Below are positions 25,073 to 34,428 of a stretch of 64,000 nt of DNA, piece by piece. Source of the stretch: an uncultured bacterium. GTDB taxonomy: Bacteria; Actinomycetota; Coriobacteriia; Coriobacteriales; Coriobacteriaceae. Position 1 is the stretch's first letter. Each line of letters opens with the position of its first letter. The translations under genes were made by a program, and so were the position numbers. The DNA lies in NCBI GenBank assembly GCA_905215525.1, contig CAJMQJ010000010.1, positions 1-64,000 of the forward strand, given 5' to 3'. Below the pieces are notes generated by a model, which ran no database searches, had not been told where the DNA came from, and saw only the letters and a program-made list of their open reading frames with translations.

Positions 25073-26980
25073 ATGGAACAGATTATCTTGAACATACTCG
25101 AGGCTCTGCGTCGCGACGAGACCATGGACGACAAAGCGCTCGTCAAACTGATACATGCCGAGGCGCGCCGTGAGGGTGCCGACAAACGCGATTTGGCCAA
25201 GCGCCGTCTGCTGCCGTTCTACCAGCGGGTTAAACGTGAGGAGCCGACTCGGTGGGCTGCCTGGAATGTTGATGCCGAGTTGGAGCGTCAACTGCTGCGG
25301 GTGTTGCGCATGAAGCCGCGCCGCACGGCTTCGGGCGTGGCGACCATTACCGTTATCACCAAGCCCTGGCCATGCTCGGGCGATTGCCTATTTTGTCCCA
25401 ACGATCTGCGCATGCCCAAGAGCTATCTGCACGCTGAGCCGGCGTGTGCCCGTGCGGAGCAAAACTGCTTTGATCCGTATCTGCAGGTGAGTGCCCGTTT
25501 GACGGCGCTTTCGCAGATGGGGCATGCGACCGACAAGATAGAGCTCATCGTGCTCGGTGGTACCTGGAGCGACTATCCGCAAGGGTATCAAACGTGGTTT
25601 ATGTCGGAGCTTTTCCGCGCGTTGAACGATGACGCCGTTGCTGGCGTGGCAGCTAACCCCATGCTGGCGCGTCCGGGCATCAGCCGCGCCGAGGCGGGGC
25701 GCCTGCTCGATGACGCGCCTGCCGACGCCCTGCCGCCGGTGGTGGCGGAGCGTCGCGAGCGCTATAGGGCCGCTGGTGTTGCGACCGATGAGGCTGAGCT
25801 TGCTGCCGGCGTTGCCGGCGAGCAAGGGCGTGTGGACGCCGCCGTGGGTGGTTATAATCGCGCGGTGCGTCGCCTATATGGCCCCGGTACGCCCTGGGGC
25901 GAGGTCGCCGCGTGGCAGACGGCGACGATGGAGGAACTTGAGCGGCAGCAGCGCATCAACGAGACGGCGAAGCATCGCGTGGTGGGACTCGTTATCGAGA
26001 CGCGCCCCGATACCGTAACGCCGCAGGCGCTTACGCTCATCCGCCGCCTGGGCTGCACCAAGATACAGATGGGCATCCAAAGCCTTGACCAGCATCTACT
26101 CGATATCAACGAGCGTCGCATTTCGGTGGCGCAGATTGAGCGGGCGTTTTCGCTTGCGCGCCTGTTTGGCTTTAAGATTCACGCGCATTTTATGCTCAAC
26201 TTGCTGGGCGCCACACCCGAGGGGGACAAGCGCGACTACGAGCGCTTTATGACTGAGGGGGCCTTTATGCCCGACGAGGTCAAAGTCTACCCGTGTGCGC
26301 TCATCGAGGGCTCGCGCCTGGTGGGCTGCTACGAGCGCGGCGAGTGGCGCCCCTATGCCGAGGAAGAACTGCTCGATGTGCTGGCCGATGACATCGTGGT
26401 GACGCCGGCATTCTGCCGCATCAGCCGCATGATTCGCGACTTTAGTTCCGATGACATCATGGTGGGCAACAAGAAGCCCAACCTGCGTCAGCTCGTCGAG
26501 AACCGCCTGGCTGCTCGGGGTGACGGTGCGACGGTGCGTGAGATTCGCTATCGCGAGATCAGCACGGCGGGTGCCGACTTGGATGAGCTATCTCTTGATG
26601 AGGAAGTAGCGTACGAGACGCCGGTGACTTACGAGCGCTTTTTGCAGTGGGTGACGCCGCGGGGCAAGATCGCGGGCTTTTTGCGGTTGTCGCTGCCCGA
26701 TCGCGCTTTTGTTGCCGCACATGCGGACGAGCTGCCGACGATGCCGGACGAGGCGATGATTCGTGAGGTGCACGTGTATGGCATGGCGGCGCGCGTGGGC
26801 GATCAGGGCCAGGCAGCGCAGCACCATGGATTGGGACGTTTGCTCGTGGAGCGTGCGTGCCAGATAGCTCGGGACGCTGGCTATACGTACATCAACGTGA
26901 TCAGCGCGATCGGTACGCGCGAGTACTATCGCCATCTTGGATTTTATGACCATGGCCTTTATCTGCAAAAGGAGCTCTAG
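25073..26980 (+). CDS. elp3: Elp3-family tRNA uridine-34 acetyltransferase (radical SAM + GNAT)
   Basis: This 635-residue protein has the two-domain layout of Elp3. The radical SAM cluster is CSGDCLFC (Cys101, 105, 108, CX3CX2C). Next come the family block AEPACARAEQNCFDPYLQVSARLTALSQMGHATDKIELIVLGGTW, the KIQMGIQSLDQHLLDINERR region and SSDDIMVGNKKPNLRQLVENRL. The C-terminal ~120 residues form a GNAT acetyltransferase with AQHHGLGRLLVERACQIARDAGYTYINVIS. Elp3 makes 5-carboxymethyl-type uridine at tRNA position 34. Most bacteria lack it. The next gene starts at the base after its stop, so they are an operon. Confidence 0.9.
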   Translation: MEQIILNILEALRRDETMDDKALVKLIHAEARREGADKRDLAKRRLLPFYQRVKREEPTRWAAWNVDAELERQLLRVLRMKPRRTASGVATITVITKPWPCSGDCLFCPNDLRMPKSYLHAEPACARAEQNCFDPYLQVSARLTALSQMGHATDKIELIVLGGTWSDYPQGYQTWFMSELFRALNDDAVAGVAANPMLARPGISRAEAGRLLDDAPADALPPVVAERRERYRAAGVATDEAELAAGVAGEQGRVDAAVGGYNRAVRRLYGPGTPWGEVAAWQTATMEELERQQRINETAKHRVVGLVIETRPDTVTPQALTLIRRLGCTKIQMGIQSLDQHLLDINERRISVAQIERAFSLARLFGFKIHAHFMLNLLGATPEGDKRDYERFMTEGAFMPDEVKVYPCALIEGSRLVGCYERGEWRPYAEEELLDVLADDIVVTPAFCRISRMIRDFSSDDIMVGNKKPNLRQLVENRLAARGDGATVREIRYREISTAGADLDELSLDEEVAYETPVTYERFLQWVTPRGKIAGFLRLSLPDRAFVAAHADELPTMPDEAMIREVHVYGMAARVGDQGQAAQHHGLGRLLVERACQIARDAGYTYINVISAIGTREYYRHLGFYDHGLYLQKEL

Positions 26981-27859
26981 ATGAACAAGCCGAGTGTTTC
27001 TGCCGGCGTCGTTGCCGGCGTTGCTCTGGGAGCCGCGGCGCTTGGTGCGGCCGCTGTCGCTGTTCGTGCTGCCTGTCTGCAGGTCGCGAGGACCCGCAAT
27101 GGGCTGGCACGTGTGAAGCGCGTGCACGATGAGGGCGGCGACGAAGTTCGCGTATTGGTGCAAGGCGGCGTCTACCAAAGCGCGAGTTACGTTGGCGAGC
27201 GCTGGGCGGAGCCCGTCTTTGCGTACTATCGCGCGTTTGACGACGTGTTTGAGGCCGAGGATGTGATGCGCGACGCTTATGGTCACGGTATCAACCGTAT
27301 GCTTATGCTAGGTGGCGGCGGGTTTGCCTATCCCAAGTTTGCGCTGATGTCGCACAAGGTCCTGCGCATGGACGTCATCGAGTATGACGGAGAGATAACG
27401 CGCTTGGCGCGCCGTTGGTTCTATCTGGATGAACTGGAGCACGCGGTGGGCGATCGCCTGCGGGTGATTACCGCTGAGGCTCGCTCGTATCTGGGTGTGA
27501 CGAGCGTGGGCCATCGTCGCTACGACGTGGTCGTGAGCGATTGCTTTGGCGGTGCCGAGCCCGTGCGCGAGCTGGCGACCGTTGAGGCGCTGCGCCTGGT
27601 GCGGGGCAGCCTGAACCCCGGGGGTATCTACGTGGCCAATATCGTGAGCGCAAACGAGGGGAGCGATGTGACGTTCCTTCGCGACTGCGCTGCCACGGCG
27701 CTCGAGGTATTCGTCCACGCCTGGGTGGTCCCATGTGGCGATGCGAAGTTCAGCGGCGAGGAAAACTACCTGCTCATCGCCAGCGACGGCGACTACGCCT
27801 TTGCCGAAGCCGTGCCCTTCGACACCGACTTCCTCGGCACCGTCCTTCACGACAAGTAA
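26981..27859 (+). CDS. Spermidine synthase-like membrane-anchored protein
   Basis: An Ala/Gly-rich N-terminal hydrophobic helix (about 7-30) precedes a Rossmann-fold domain with the polyamine-synthase layout. RMLMLGGGGFAYPKF corresponds to the Gly-rich loop, MDVIEYDGEITRLARRWF to the second motif with its acidic residue, and YDVVVSDCFGG to the catalytic Asp region. These are spermine/spermidine synthase fold features, but single-gene members are often annotated only as spermidine synthase family, and the loss of the classical GGGDG may mean another aminopropyl or methyl transfer. It starts with the ATG directly after the elp3 stop, with AAAGGAGCTC upstream. Confidence 0.78.
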   Translation: MNKPSVSAGVVAGVALGAAALGAAAVAVRAACLQVARTRNGLARVKRVHDEGGDEVRVLVQGGVYQSASYVGERWAEPVFAYYRAFDDVFEAEDVMRDAYGHGINRMLMLGGGGFAYPKFALMSHKVLRMDVIEYDGEITRLARRWFYLDELEHAVGDRLRVITAEARSYLGVTSVGHRRYDVVVSDCFGGAEPVRELATVEALRLVRGSLNPGGIYVANIVSANEGSDVTFLRDCAATALEVFVHAWVVPCGDAKFSGEENYLLIASDGDYAFAEAVPFDTDFLGTVLHDK

Positions 27860-27886
27860 GTCTCCCCGTCCCAAAAAAGACTGGTC

Positions 27887-30331
27887 TTAGGCGTGGTCGC
27901 GCCAGCCGTGAACGCGCTGCTTCATGCCCTCTATGTCGAGCACGCCTTCGGCAAAGCCCTTGCGCACGAGCTCTTCGGGAACAAACTCGTCGTAGCGGTC
28001 AAAGTAAGGCACCTCGCCAGGATAGACGAGCTCGATGGGATCGAAGTCCTTTTCGGCCTCGGCGGCGAGCACCTCAAAGAACGTCTCCTCGTCGGCCTTC
28101 ATCTTAAACTGCATAAAGTACGGGCGTGACGGATCGAGCCCGCGAAGGCCCAGCTCCGCGGCACATTTAATCTTGAGCATGCGCTCGAGTGCTAGGAAGG
28201 CGTAGCTGCCCAACCAGGGGAAGAGCACCCAGGTGTCGCCACCCAGGTTGATGAGCGGCTTAGTTCCCGCGCCCGAAATCTCGGCGGTATGACGAGCCTG
28301 CGCCAAGCGAGCCCGTGCGTTACCCATAAGGTACGGATATACTGCGTGCTCAGTGAGCGCTTGGCGCATGCGCTCGAGCACATGCGTGTTAATGTCGCCG
28401 GGGCAGTCGCCAAAGTAGGCCGGCACCCGGCCCTTGACCTGCGTGGCAAAGACAGTGTGGCGCTTCCAGTCCACTTCCTCGACAATCCAGCAGTGTCCGG
28501 CGATGGCGATGCGCTCACCGGGCGGGGGCGGATTAACGATCGTGCCCAGCTCAGCCGATTCGCTCCGGACGGTAAACTCCTCGTTTTCCTGGAACACGGC
28601 GTAGAACTTAAAGTTGTTAATGATGCGTTCGCCCGCGAGACCCACGATGAGCCCGCCACCCTCGGTGACTTGGATATGGTCGATTGTAATGAGGTGACGT
28701 AGCAGCACACGGTAATCGTCTGCCGAGACACGGTGGAAATAGCTGAGCGTGAGCACGCGCTGGGCAAGTTCGGCCGGCGTGAGCTCGCCGGTGCTGGCGA
28801 GGGTCGACATAGTCTGGTGATAGAGCAGGCTGTAGGGGAGACGATCGAGCTCGGGTGGCTCGACCCACTTTTCCTCGCGATAGAGTTGTACGAGCGCGAT
28901 ACCCTGCAGGAGCTTCCAGGGAATGGTTTCGGGCATCATCGTGCGCGGCTCGGGCTCTTCCTCGCGCATGACAAACCACATCTCGGGCGGAAGATCGCGA
29001 CGGCCTGTGCGCCCCATGCGCTGCAAAAAGGAGCTGACGGTAAACGGCGCGTCAATCTGGAAGGCGCGCTCCAGGCGGCCGATATCGATACCGAGCTCCA
29101 ACGTAGAGGTGGTGACGGTTGTCTGCGTCTGCTCCTCGTCGCGCATGAGCTCCTCGGCCGTCTCGCGTAGCGATGCCGAAAGATTGCCGTGATGGATGAG
29201 AAAACGGTCGGGCTCGTGCCGGCTCTCGCAGTAGCTGCGCAGCATGGAGCACACGGCCTCTGCCTCCTCGCGCGAGTTGGCAAAGACCAGGCATTTGCGG
29301 CCGCGCGTATGCTCAAAGATATAGCCCATGCCGGGGTCGGCGTTGTCGGGCGCCGTGTCGGTGGGGTTGAGAAGCGCCTGCTCGGTCGCTCGTGGGATGT
29401 CGACTTCGCCCTCGGGGGCCGAGGAAGTGCGACGGTCTTTGGGAGCGGCCTTGCCCCGCGCCTGCTCACGACATTGACGGTGTTCTTCCTGTGTAAGCTG
29501 TCCGCTGTGGCACATGTCTTGTCCGGATGCGGGCAACGCCGCGGGCGCCGCCGTCTCAATACGCTCGCAAGCAAGCACCTCGGCTTCTTGTGGACCTGTG
29601 CCTACGAATCCTCGTTGCTGAGCCTGGGGGCCCGAGTTGTAGAAGTGCTCCATGGAGATGCGCCACACGCGGCGCGGTTCCCCAAAGCGGGGGATAACGC
29701 AGTCGCGCCCCGTTCCCTGCGAGAGAAAGACGCCCGTGCGCTCGGGGTCGCCGATGGTGGCAGAAAGGCCGATGCGTCGGGGCTGCACGCCTGCCATGCG
29801 TGAGAGACGCTCGATAAGGCAGAGCGTCTGCCCGCCGCGGTCGCCGCGCATGAGCGAATGGACTTCGTCGATAACCACATAGCGCAGGTCGCAAAACATG
29901 CGCGGGATCGCCATGTGCTTATGGATCAGGAGCGCCTCGAGTGATTCGGGCGTAATCTGCAAGATGCCGCTCGGTTTTTTGATGAGCTTGGCCTTGTGCG
30001 ACTGCGAGACATCGCCGTGCCAGTGCCAGACAGGGATATCGGCTTCTTCGCACAGGTCGTTGAGGCGAACGAACTGGTCGTTGATGAGTGCTTTGAGGGG
30101 GCCAATGTAGAGGGCGCCCACGCTCGCGGGCGGGTTCTCCCAAAACTCGGTCAGGATGGGAAAGAAGGCCGCCTCAGTTTTTCCAGATGCCGTGGATGCC
30201 GTCAGGAGCACATTGTCTTGCGTGTTGAAGATGGCATCTGCCGCCGCAACCTGGATGGAGCGCAGGCTCTCCCAATCGTGGGAGTAGATGAAGTCTTGGA
30301 TAAACGGGGCGTAGCGGTCAAAGGCGTTCAC
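27887..30331 (-). CDS. Lhr-like DEAD/DEAH helicase (BrxHI-like), third gene of TerB/BrxD-like operon
   Basis: This large SF2 helicase of 814 residues shows Walker A TASTASGKT (44-52), Walker B VIDEVHSL, the motif III block LSATIGDPERT, and motif VI QRMGRTGRRD. The core plus long C-terminal region (about 400 residues, with PPPPGERIAIAGHCWIVEEVDWKRHTVFATQV) resembles Lhr-type and BREX BrxHI helicases. An inserted low-complexity segment (about 250-330) separates the two RecA domains. The GTG at 30331 is preferred because GAGGAGG precedes it; an upstream ATG would add 14 residues. It follows the ATPase gene on the same strand with a 116-base gap containing a terminator-like hairpin. Confidence 0.82.
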   Translation of the reverse strand: MNAFDRYAPFIQDFIYSHDWESLRSIQVAAADAIFNTQDNVLLTASTASGKTEAAFFPILTEFWENPPASVGALYIGPLKALINDQFVRLNDLCEEADIPVWHWHGDVSQSHKAKLIKKPSGILQITPESLEALLIHKHMAIPRMFCDLRYVVIDEVHSLMRGDRGGQTLCLIERLSRMAGVQPRRIGLSATIGDPERTGVFLSQGTGRDCVIPRFGEPRRVWRISMEHFYNSGPQAQQRGFVGTGPQEAEVLACERIETAAPAALPASGQDMCHSGQLTQEEHRQCREQARGKAAPKDRRTSSAPEGEVDIPRATEQALLNPTDTAPDNADPGMGYIFEHTRGRKCLVFANSREEAEAVCSMLRSYCESRHEPDRFLIHHGNLSASLRETAEELMRDEEQTQTTVTTSTLELGIDIGRLERAFQIDAPFTVSSFLQRMGRTGRRDLPPEMWFVMREEEPEPRTMMPETIPWKLLQGIALVQLYREEKWVEPPELDRLPYSLLYHQTMSTLASTGELTPAELAQRVLTLSYFHRVSADDYRVLLRHLITIDHIQVTEGGGLIVGLAGERIINNFKFYAVFQENEEFTVRSESAELGTIVNPPPPGERIAIAGHCWIVEEVDWKRHTVFATQVKGRVPAYFGDCPGDINTHVLERMRQALTEHAVYPYLMGNARARLAQARHTAEISGAGTKPLINLGGDTWVLFPWLGSYAFLALERMLKIKCAAELGLRGLDPSRPYFMQFKMKADEETFFEVLAAEAEKDFDPIELVYPGEVPYFDRYDEFVPEELVRKGFAEGVLDIEGMKQRVHGWRDHA

Positions 30332-30412
30332 GGGGCCTCCTCTCAAAAACGAATTTCTCAACGCTGCCGACAACGGCTTGCTGCATTACAGTCTCAACGT
30401 TTGCCCAGATAA

Positions 30413-30449
30413 AACCTGCCAAAATAAACCTGTCCCTTATTGGCAGGTT
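30413..30449 (-). terminator. Terminator-like hairpin between ATPase and helicase genes
   Basis: The arms AACCTGCCAA and TTGGCAGGTT enclose a 17-nt loop. On the minus strand the stem is followed by TTTATC, and it overlaps the ATPase stop codon. It could attenuate helicase expression within the operon. Confidence 0.55.
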
Positions 30450-31752
30450 AGATGGTGAATTCGGCGAAGTTACGGTCGCCGCCTGCGGTATCGGTGTCGC
30501 CTGTTGCGGTTGCCGGCGCCAACGCGTCGCCGCCGACGCTTTGCAGCAGCTCGGCCACGTTGGCGTCGGGGTTTTGGCATAGGATGTCGAGCAGCTCGAT
30601 AAAGTCACGAATGACTTCACGCGGCGTCAGATGCGTGTCGGCTCCCACGCGACCGAACTCGATCTTGAGGAAGTCCACCAAGTCGTTCTCGGCAAGCGTG
30701 GGCGTCCAGCCAAAGTAGCCGGCATGGATCTGCATGAGTTTTTCGATGAGCACCAGCAGCTCCTCGTAGGTGAGTGGCTGCAGGCGGATGATGGGTGCGA
30801 GCATGTCCTTAAGGTCCTCGCGCGCAAAGCGACCCTGAGCGAGTCGGCTGCGCAGAGCCTCGTAGGAGAACACGCCGCGGCGGCGGTCTTCGATGGAGGT
30901 TGGCGTGCCGCCCATGATCATGCCCAGGTACTGTGCCTTGCCCTGAAGTGTGTCGTTGTACATGGTCAGGATCTTCTCGTAGTTGTACTGGCGCGTGATG
31001 GCATTGGGAATCTTATACAGATTCACGAGCTCGTCGATGAGCACCAGCATGCCCTTGTAGCCACTGCAAACCAAAAAACGCGCGATGAGTTTGACGTAGT
31101 CGTACCAGTCGTCATCGCTGATGATGGTCGAGGAGCCCAGCTCGGCGCGTGCCTCGCTCTTGGTGCGGTATTCGCCGCGAATCCATTTGGTCACGCGGCT
31201 CATGGTCTCTTCGTCGCCCCCGGATGCGGCCATGCGATAGCGGCGGAGCATGCGGGTGAAGTCGAAGCCGTGGACCATCTCCTCGAGCGGGGCCAGTTGG
31301 GCATTGACGACCGACTCGTCGACGTCGGCACACGAGGCGACCCAGCGATCCAGAATAAGGTTGAGCGCACCGCCCTCGGGGCGCGTCTTGGTCGATATAT
31401 TGCGGATGAGCTCGCGGTAGGTGGCAAGACCCTGTCCCTGACCGCCCTGCAGGCGGCGCTCGGGCGACAGGTCGGCATCAGCGACGACGAATCCCTCGCC
31501 CATGGCGTGCGTGCGGATAGTCTGGAGCAAAAAGCTCTTGCCGGCGCCGTAACGACCGACCAGAAAGCGGAAGCTCGCGCCACCGTCGGCGATGAGACTC
31601 AGATCGGTGAGCAGGGCGCGGATCTCGACCTCGCGCCCTACGGTGATGTAAGGAAGGCCGATGCGCGGGACCACGCCGCCCTTGAGCGAGTTGAGAATGA
31701 CGGCAGCGACGCGCTTGGGCACGCGAGGTGCTGCGGATGCGGTATCACTCAT
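30448..31752 (-). CDS. BrxD-like (DUF2791) P-loop ATPase
   Basis: This 434-residue ATPase has Walker A GRYGAGKSF at 66-74 and Walker B GMLVLIDEL near 235-243, followed by a DE pair. The surrounding blocks (LPYITVGREVEIRALLTDL, GMIMGGTPTSIEDRRRGVFSYEALRSRLAQ, RLQPLTYEELLVLIEKL) match the BREX BrxC/BrxD type (DUF2791) ATP-binding proteins as I recall them. In BREX it is an ATP-driven partner of a helicase and a methyltransferase; here no PglX methyltransferase or PglZ phosphatase is present. Its ATG overlaps the TerB gene stop by eight bases, so translation is coupled. It probably hydrolyses ATP in a DNA-associated complex. Confidence 0.82.
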   Translation of the reverse strand: MSDTASAAPRVPKRVAAVILNSLKGGVVPRIGLPYITVGREVEIRALLTDLSLIADGGASFRFLVGRYGAGKSFLLQTIRTHAMGEGFVVADADLSPERRLQGGQGQGLATYRELIRNISTKTRPEGGALNLILDRWVASCADVDESVVNAQLAPLEEMVHGFDFTRMLRRYRMAASGGDEETMSRVTKWIRGEYRTKSEARAELGSSTIISDDDWYDYVKLIARFLVCSGYKGMLVLIDELVNLYKIPNAITRQYNYEKILTMYNDTLQGKAQYLGMIMGGTPTSIEDRRRGVFSYEALRSRLAQGRFAREDLKDMLAPIIRLQPLTYEELLVLIEKLMQIHAGYFGWTPTLAENDLVDFLKIEFGRVGADTHLTPREVIRDFIELLDILCQNPDANVAELLQSVGGDALAPATATGDTDTAGGDRNFAEFTI

Positions 31753-33505
31753 GGTCTAGGTATCCTCTCACGTCTGCTTCGTAGTCCTCGATAATCTGCG
31801 GCCCTGCCGCGCTAAATTCAATTACGGTGTCGCCCACCAGGTCAAAGAGCGCCTCGTTGATGGTATCGACGAGCATGTCCTCGCTCTGCTCCGATTGCAC
31901 TACCGCCGATTCCGCCTGTACTGCGTTGTGCTCGAGCAGCGCGCGGAGATAGGCGTCTGCGGCGGGCGCGAGTTCGTTTGTGGCGTCAGCGGGCGTAGCA
32001 GCTGCGAACGCGGGCGTCGGCGCGAGAAGCGGTGCCACGACACCAAACTGTTCGGTGGATATGGTCGGCTCGTCGGACTCGTCCTGCCCTGCGGCCGCCG
32101 CGACCGCCTCGACCGTCGCGGCGGCCGCAGGCTCGGCTTCCGGTTGCCCTGAGTCCGCTGCCTCGGCTTCTGCGGACGCGCCATCCTCGCGTTCCTCGTC
32201 GATCAAAAGCGCTTCGCGCGTTTGCGCGGCGGCGCTCCGAATGTGTCCCAGCTGACTCAGATCGATATCGATCTTGACGGGCTGGTGTGCGGCGTCCCAC
32301 GAAAGCCATGCCACAATCTCGTCATCGATAATCTTGGCCAGATATTTGGGGACCTTTTCTTCCTTAAGGGGATGGGCGGGGTCCAGCGCCAGGCGTAGGC
32401 GTTGGTCGCAGGCGCGCATCATTTCACCGAGCTTGCTGCTCTTTTGCCTGCTGCCGTGGATACGCATGCATTCCCAAAAGCCGTTTTGGCAACGGTAGAT
32501 ATGGATAGGATTCAGGCGGTATTCGCAGTCCTCGTGGCGCTCGGGCGCAAAGAATACGGCCGAGGCAAACATGGTGTAGGGCATGGCCGTCTCCTCCCCA
32601 AATAAGCTCGCCACGATGCCGGTCTTTCGGTGCGTGTCATAGTAGCGCGCCATACGGACATACACGGCGCATGCCACGTGGCGCAGATCGCAGTGGTGGC
32701 TGCGGTCGAGCCGCGAGTTACTTAGGTTGTACGTGGAGAGGGCGTTGATGGCGGCCATGAGTCGTTCCTCGCGCACCTCATCGGGCGGAAGGGGGAGCGT
32801 GGGCTCGGAGATTTTGCGACGCTTAGGGGTCTGGCCGGACGGTGCCGGTGCTGGTACAAGGTCTCGTGCCGCGCGCCGCAGCTCGACAAGGGCGTTATCG
32901 AACATGACGGTTTTAGAGTCGCGAAGCAGCTTGGGGTCGAGCCCGTGGAACACGGCGTAATCCTGCAGCCACACGCGCGCAAACCGGTCGATGCCGGGCT
33001 CGAAGGCGCGATAGACATCCCAAAAGGCCTTGATCTTGTTAAAACCATCGAGCGGATTATCTACGCCAATGCCGCAAATCAGCTCATAGAGATACAGAAA
33101 GGCAAAGGACGTAGACGTTTCCTCGACGGTTCCGCGGCGCACTTGGGCACGCCAGGTAAAGTAGCCGCGCAACTGTCGATCGCTCATGGCATTGTAGGTG
33201 GGAAAGTACGACTTAAAGGTGCCGTTGTAGGGGCAGTCGTCCTCAAAGTCGGCCATCAGCAGGCCTTGGCGGTAGAAAAGCTCGGCTTCCGAAAGCCAAC
33301 GACCCGCGCCGCCCTTGGGGTCATCCTGCCAGCGCGATATCTCGCGCATTTTGCGGTACTGGTCGGGGAGGAAATTCTGCATCTGTCGGCCGGTTTTGAG
33401 AATCGGCTCGTCTGCGTAGATTTCGTTTGAGAAGCGGGCGGACTGATGGGTCCGGGCCTCGGCCATAATGCGCTCGATGAGCATCTTGATGTCCTGGTCG
33501 GCCAC
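31745..33505 (-). CDS. TerB-N/TerB-C domain protein, first gene of ATPase/helicase operon
   Basis: This 586-residue protein has a conserved N-terminal region whose YFPTYNAMSDRQLRGYFTWRAQVRRGTVEETSTSFAFLYLYELICGIG is the TerB-N type block. The C-terminal segment DAYLRALLEHNA..LVDTINEALFDLVGDTVIE..PQIIEDYEADV resembles TerB-C. An Ala/Glu-rich variable stretch (about 425-530) links them. TerB-N/C proteins have been described in operons with helicases and P-loop ATPases that are proposed to process DNA under stress. A GTG start follows AGGAGAGGAG. The gene order TerB protein, ATPase, helicase with overlap indicates one transcript. The biological role is inferred. Confidence 0.78.
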   Translation of the reverse strand: MADQDIKMLIERIMAEARTHQSARFSNEIYADEPILKTGRQMQNFLPDQYRKMREISRWQDDPKGGAGRWLSEAELFYRQGLLMADFEDDCPYNGTFKSYFPTYNAMSDRQLRGYFTWRAQVRRGTVEETSTSFAFLYLYELICGIGVDNPLDGFNKIKAFWDVYRAFEPGIDRFARVWLQDYAVFHGLDPKLLRDSKTVMFDNALVELRRAARDLVPAPAPSGQTPKRRKISEPTLPLPPDEVREERLMAAINALSTYNLSNSRLDRSHHCDLRHVACAVYVRMARYYDTHRKTGIVASLFGEETAMPYTMFASAVFFAPERHEDCEYRLNPIHIYRCQNGFWECMRIHGSRQKSSKLGEMMRACDQRLRLALDPAHPLKEEKVPKYLAKIIDDEIVAWLSWDAAHQPVKIDIDLSQLGHIRSAAAQTREALLIDEEREDGASAEAEAADSGQPEAEPAAAATVEAVAAAAGQDESDEPTISTEQFGVVAPLLAPTPAFAAATPADATNELAPAADAYLRALLEHNAVQAESAVVQSEQSEDMLVDTINEALFDLVGDTVIEFSAAGPQIIEDYEADVRGYLDHE

Positions 33506-33593
33506 CGCTTCTCCTCTCCTAACGCAGCTTCGGTGACCTCATATCATAGCACAGCATCAAACAGGTGTTCGAGATGCTGCTGCGTAGATAGAT

Positions 33594-34310
33594 TTAGAAC
33601 AGGAGGGCGTAGATGACGGCGATGACGACGGAGGGGAGCATATTGGCCGTGCGGAAGGTCTGAGGACGGATGAGGTTGACGCCGACGCAGAAGATGAGCA
33701 TGGAGCCTACGAGCGAAAGGCTGTCGAGGGCTGCCGTGGTCATGATGGGGGAGAGTGCGCCGGCAAACAGCGTGATCGTCCCCTGGAACACGGCGACGGG
33801 CAGGGCGGAGAAGATGCAGCCGCGGCCAAGCGAGGCCGTCATGGTGCAGACGATGATGCAGTCCAGTGCGCCCTTGAGGGCAAGCGTTGACCAGTCGCCG
33901 AGCAGGCCGTCCTGGATCGATCCCACAATGGCCATGGCGCCGATGCACACGGTGAGTGAAGTCGAGACAAAAGCGTTGGTGAACTCGTTATCGCCCTCAC
34001 TGCCAGTCTTGCGCTTGAGCCATTCGCCAAGGTTCTCGATGGCGGCCTCCAAGTTGATGGCCTCGCCGATGAGCGAACCGAGCGCAAATGAGACGATGAG
34101 CATGGTGGTACCGGTGGTCGCTAGCGCCTTTCCATCGATGATGAGCATCTTTTGCATGGTGCCGCCCAGGCCGATAAACAGGACGCACAGCCCCGATGCT
34201 TTCATGAGCGTGTCTTGGATGCGCGGTGTAATGAAGCGGCCGCCCGCTAATCCCAAAAGACCGCCCGCAACTAAAAGCGCAACGTTGATGATTGTTCCCA
34301 AGCCCGGCAT
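33594..34310 (-). CDS. DUF554-family membrane protein
   Basis: This 238-residue, highly hydrophobic protein is recognised as DUF554 (YdfK-like). It starts with MPGLGTIINVALLVAGGLLGLAGGRF, has LCVLFIGLGGTMQKM, an SLIGEAINLEAAIENLGEWLKRKTGSEGDNEFTNAFVSTSLTVCIGAMAIVGSIQDGL segment and about seven membrane spans. The function of the family is not known; it is often called a possible Na+/H+-linked membrane protein. AGGAGG stands before the chosen ATG; an upstream in-frame start would add 23 non-conserved residues. It is monocistronic by spacing. Confidence 0.88.
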   Translation of the reverse strand: MPGLGTIINVALLVAGGLLGLAGGRFITPRIQDTLMKASGLCVLFIGLGGTMQKMLIIDGKALATTGTTMLIVSFALGSLIGEAINLEAAIENLGEWLKRKTGSEGDNEFTNAFVSTSLTVCIGAMAIVGSIQDGLLGDWSTLALKGALDCIIVCTMTASLGRGCIFSALPVAVFQGTITLFAGALSPIMTTAALDSLSLVGSMLIFCVGVNLIRPQTFRTANMLPSVVIAVIYALLF

Positions 34311-34428
34311 GAGCCCTCCTGTATTGATGCCAACGTGGCAATCGTAGCAGAACGAAATGCGAGGCACATCGCGACTCATCTAATACGTTATATAAGTGGT
34401 ATTAGGAATGATGCGCAGCATTTAAGCC

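Noticed and set aside
27887..33505. Complete BREX phage-defence locus
   Set aside because: No PglX methyltransferase, PglZ phosphatase or PglW kinase gene is present in the window; only BrxD-like and BrxHI-like parts are seen.
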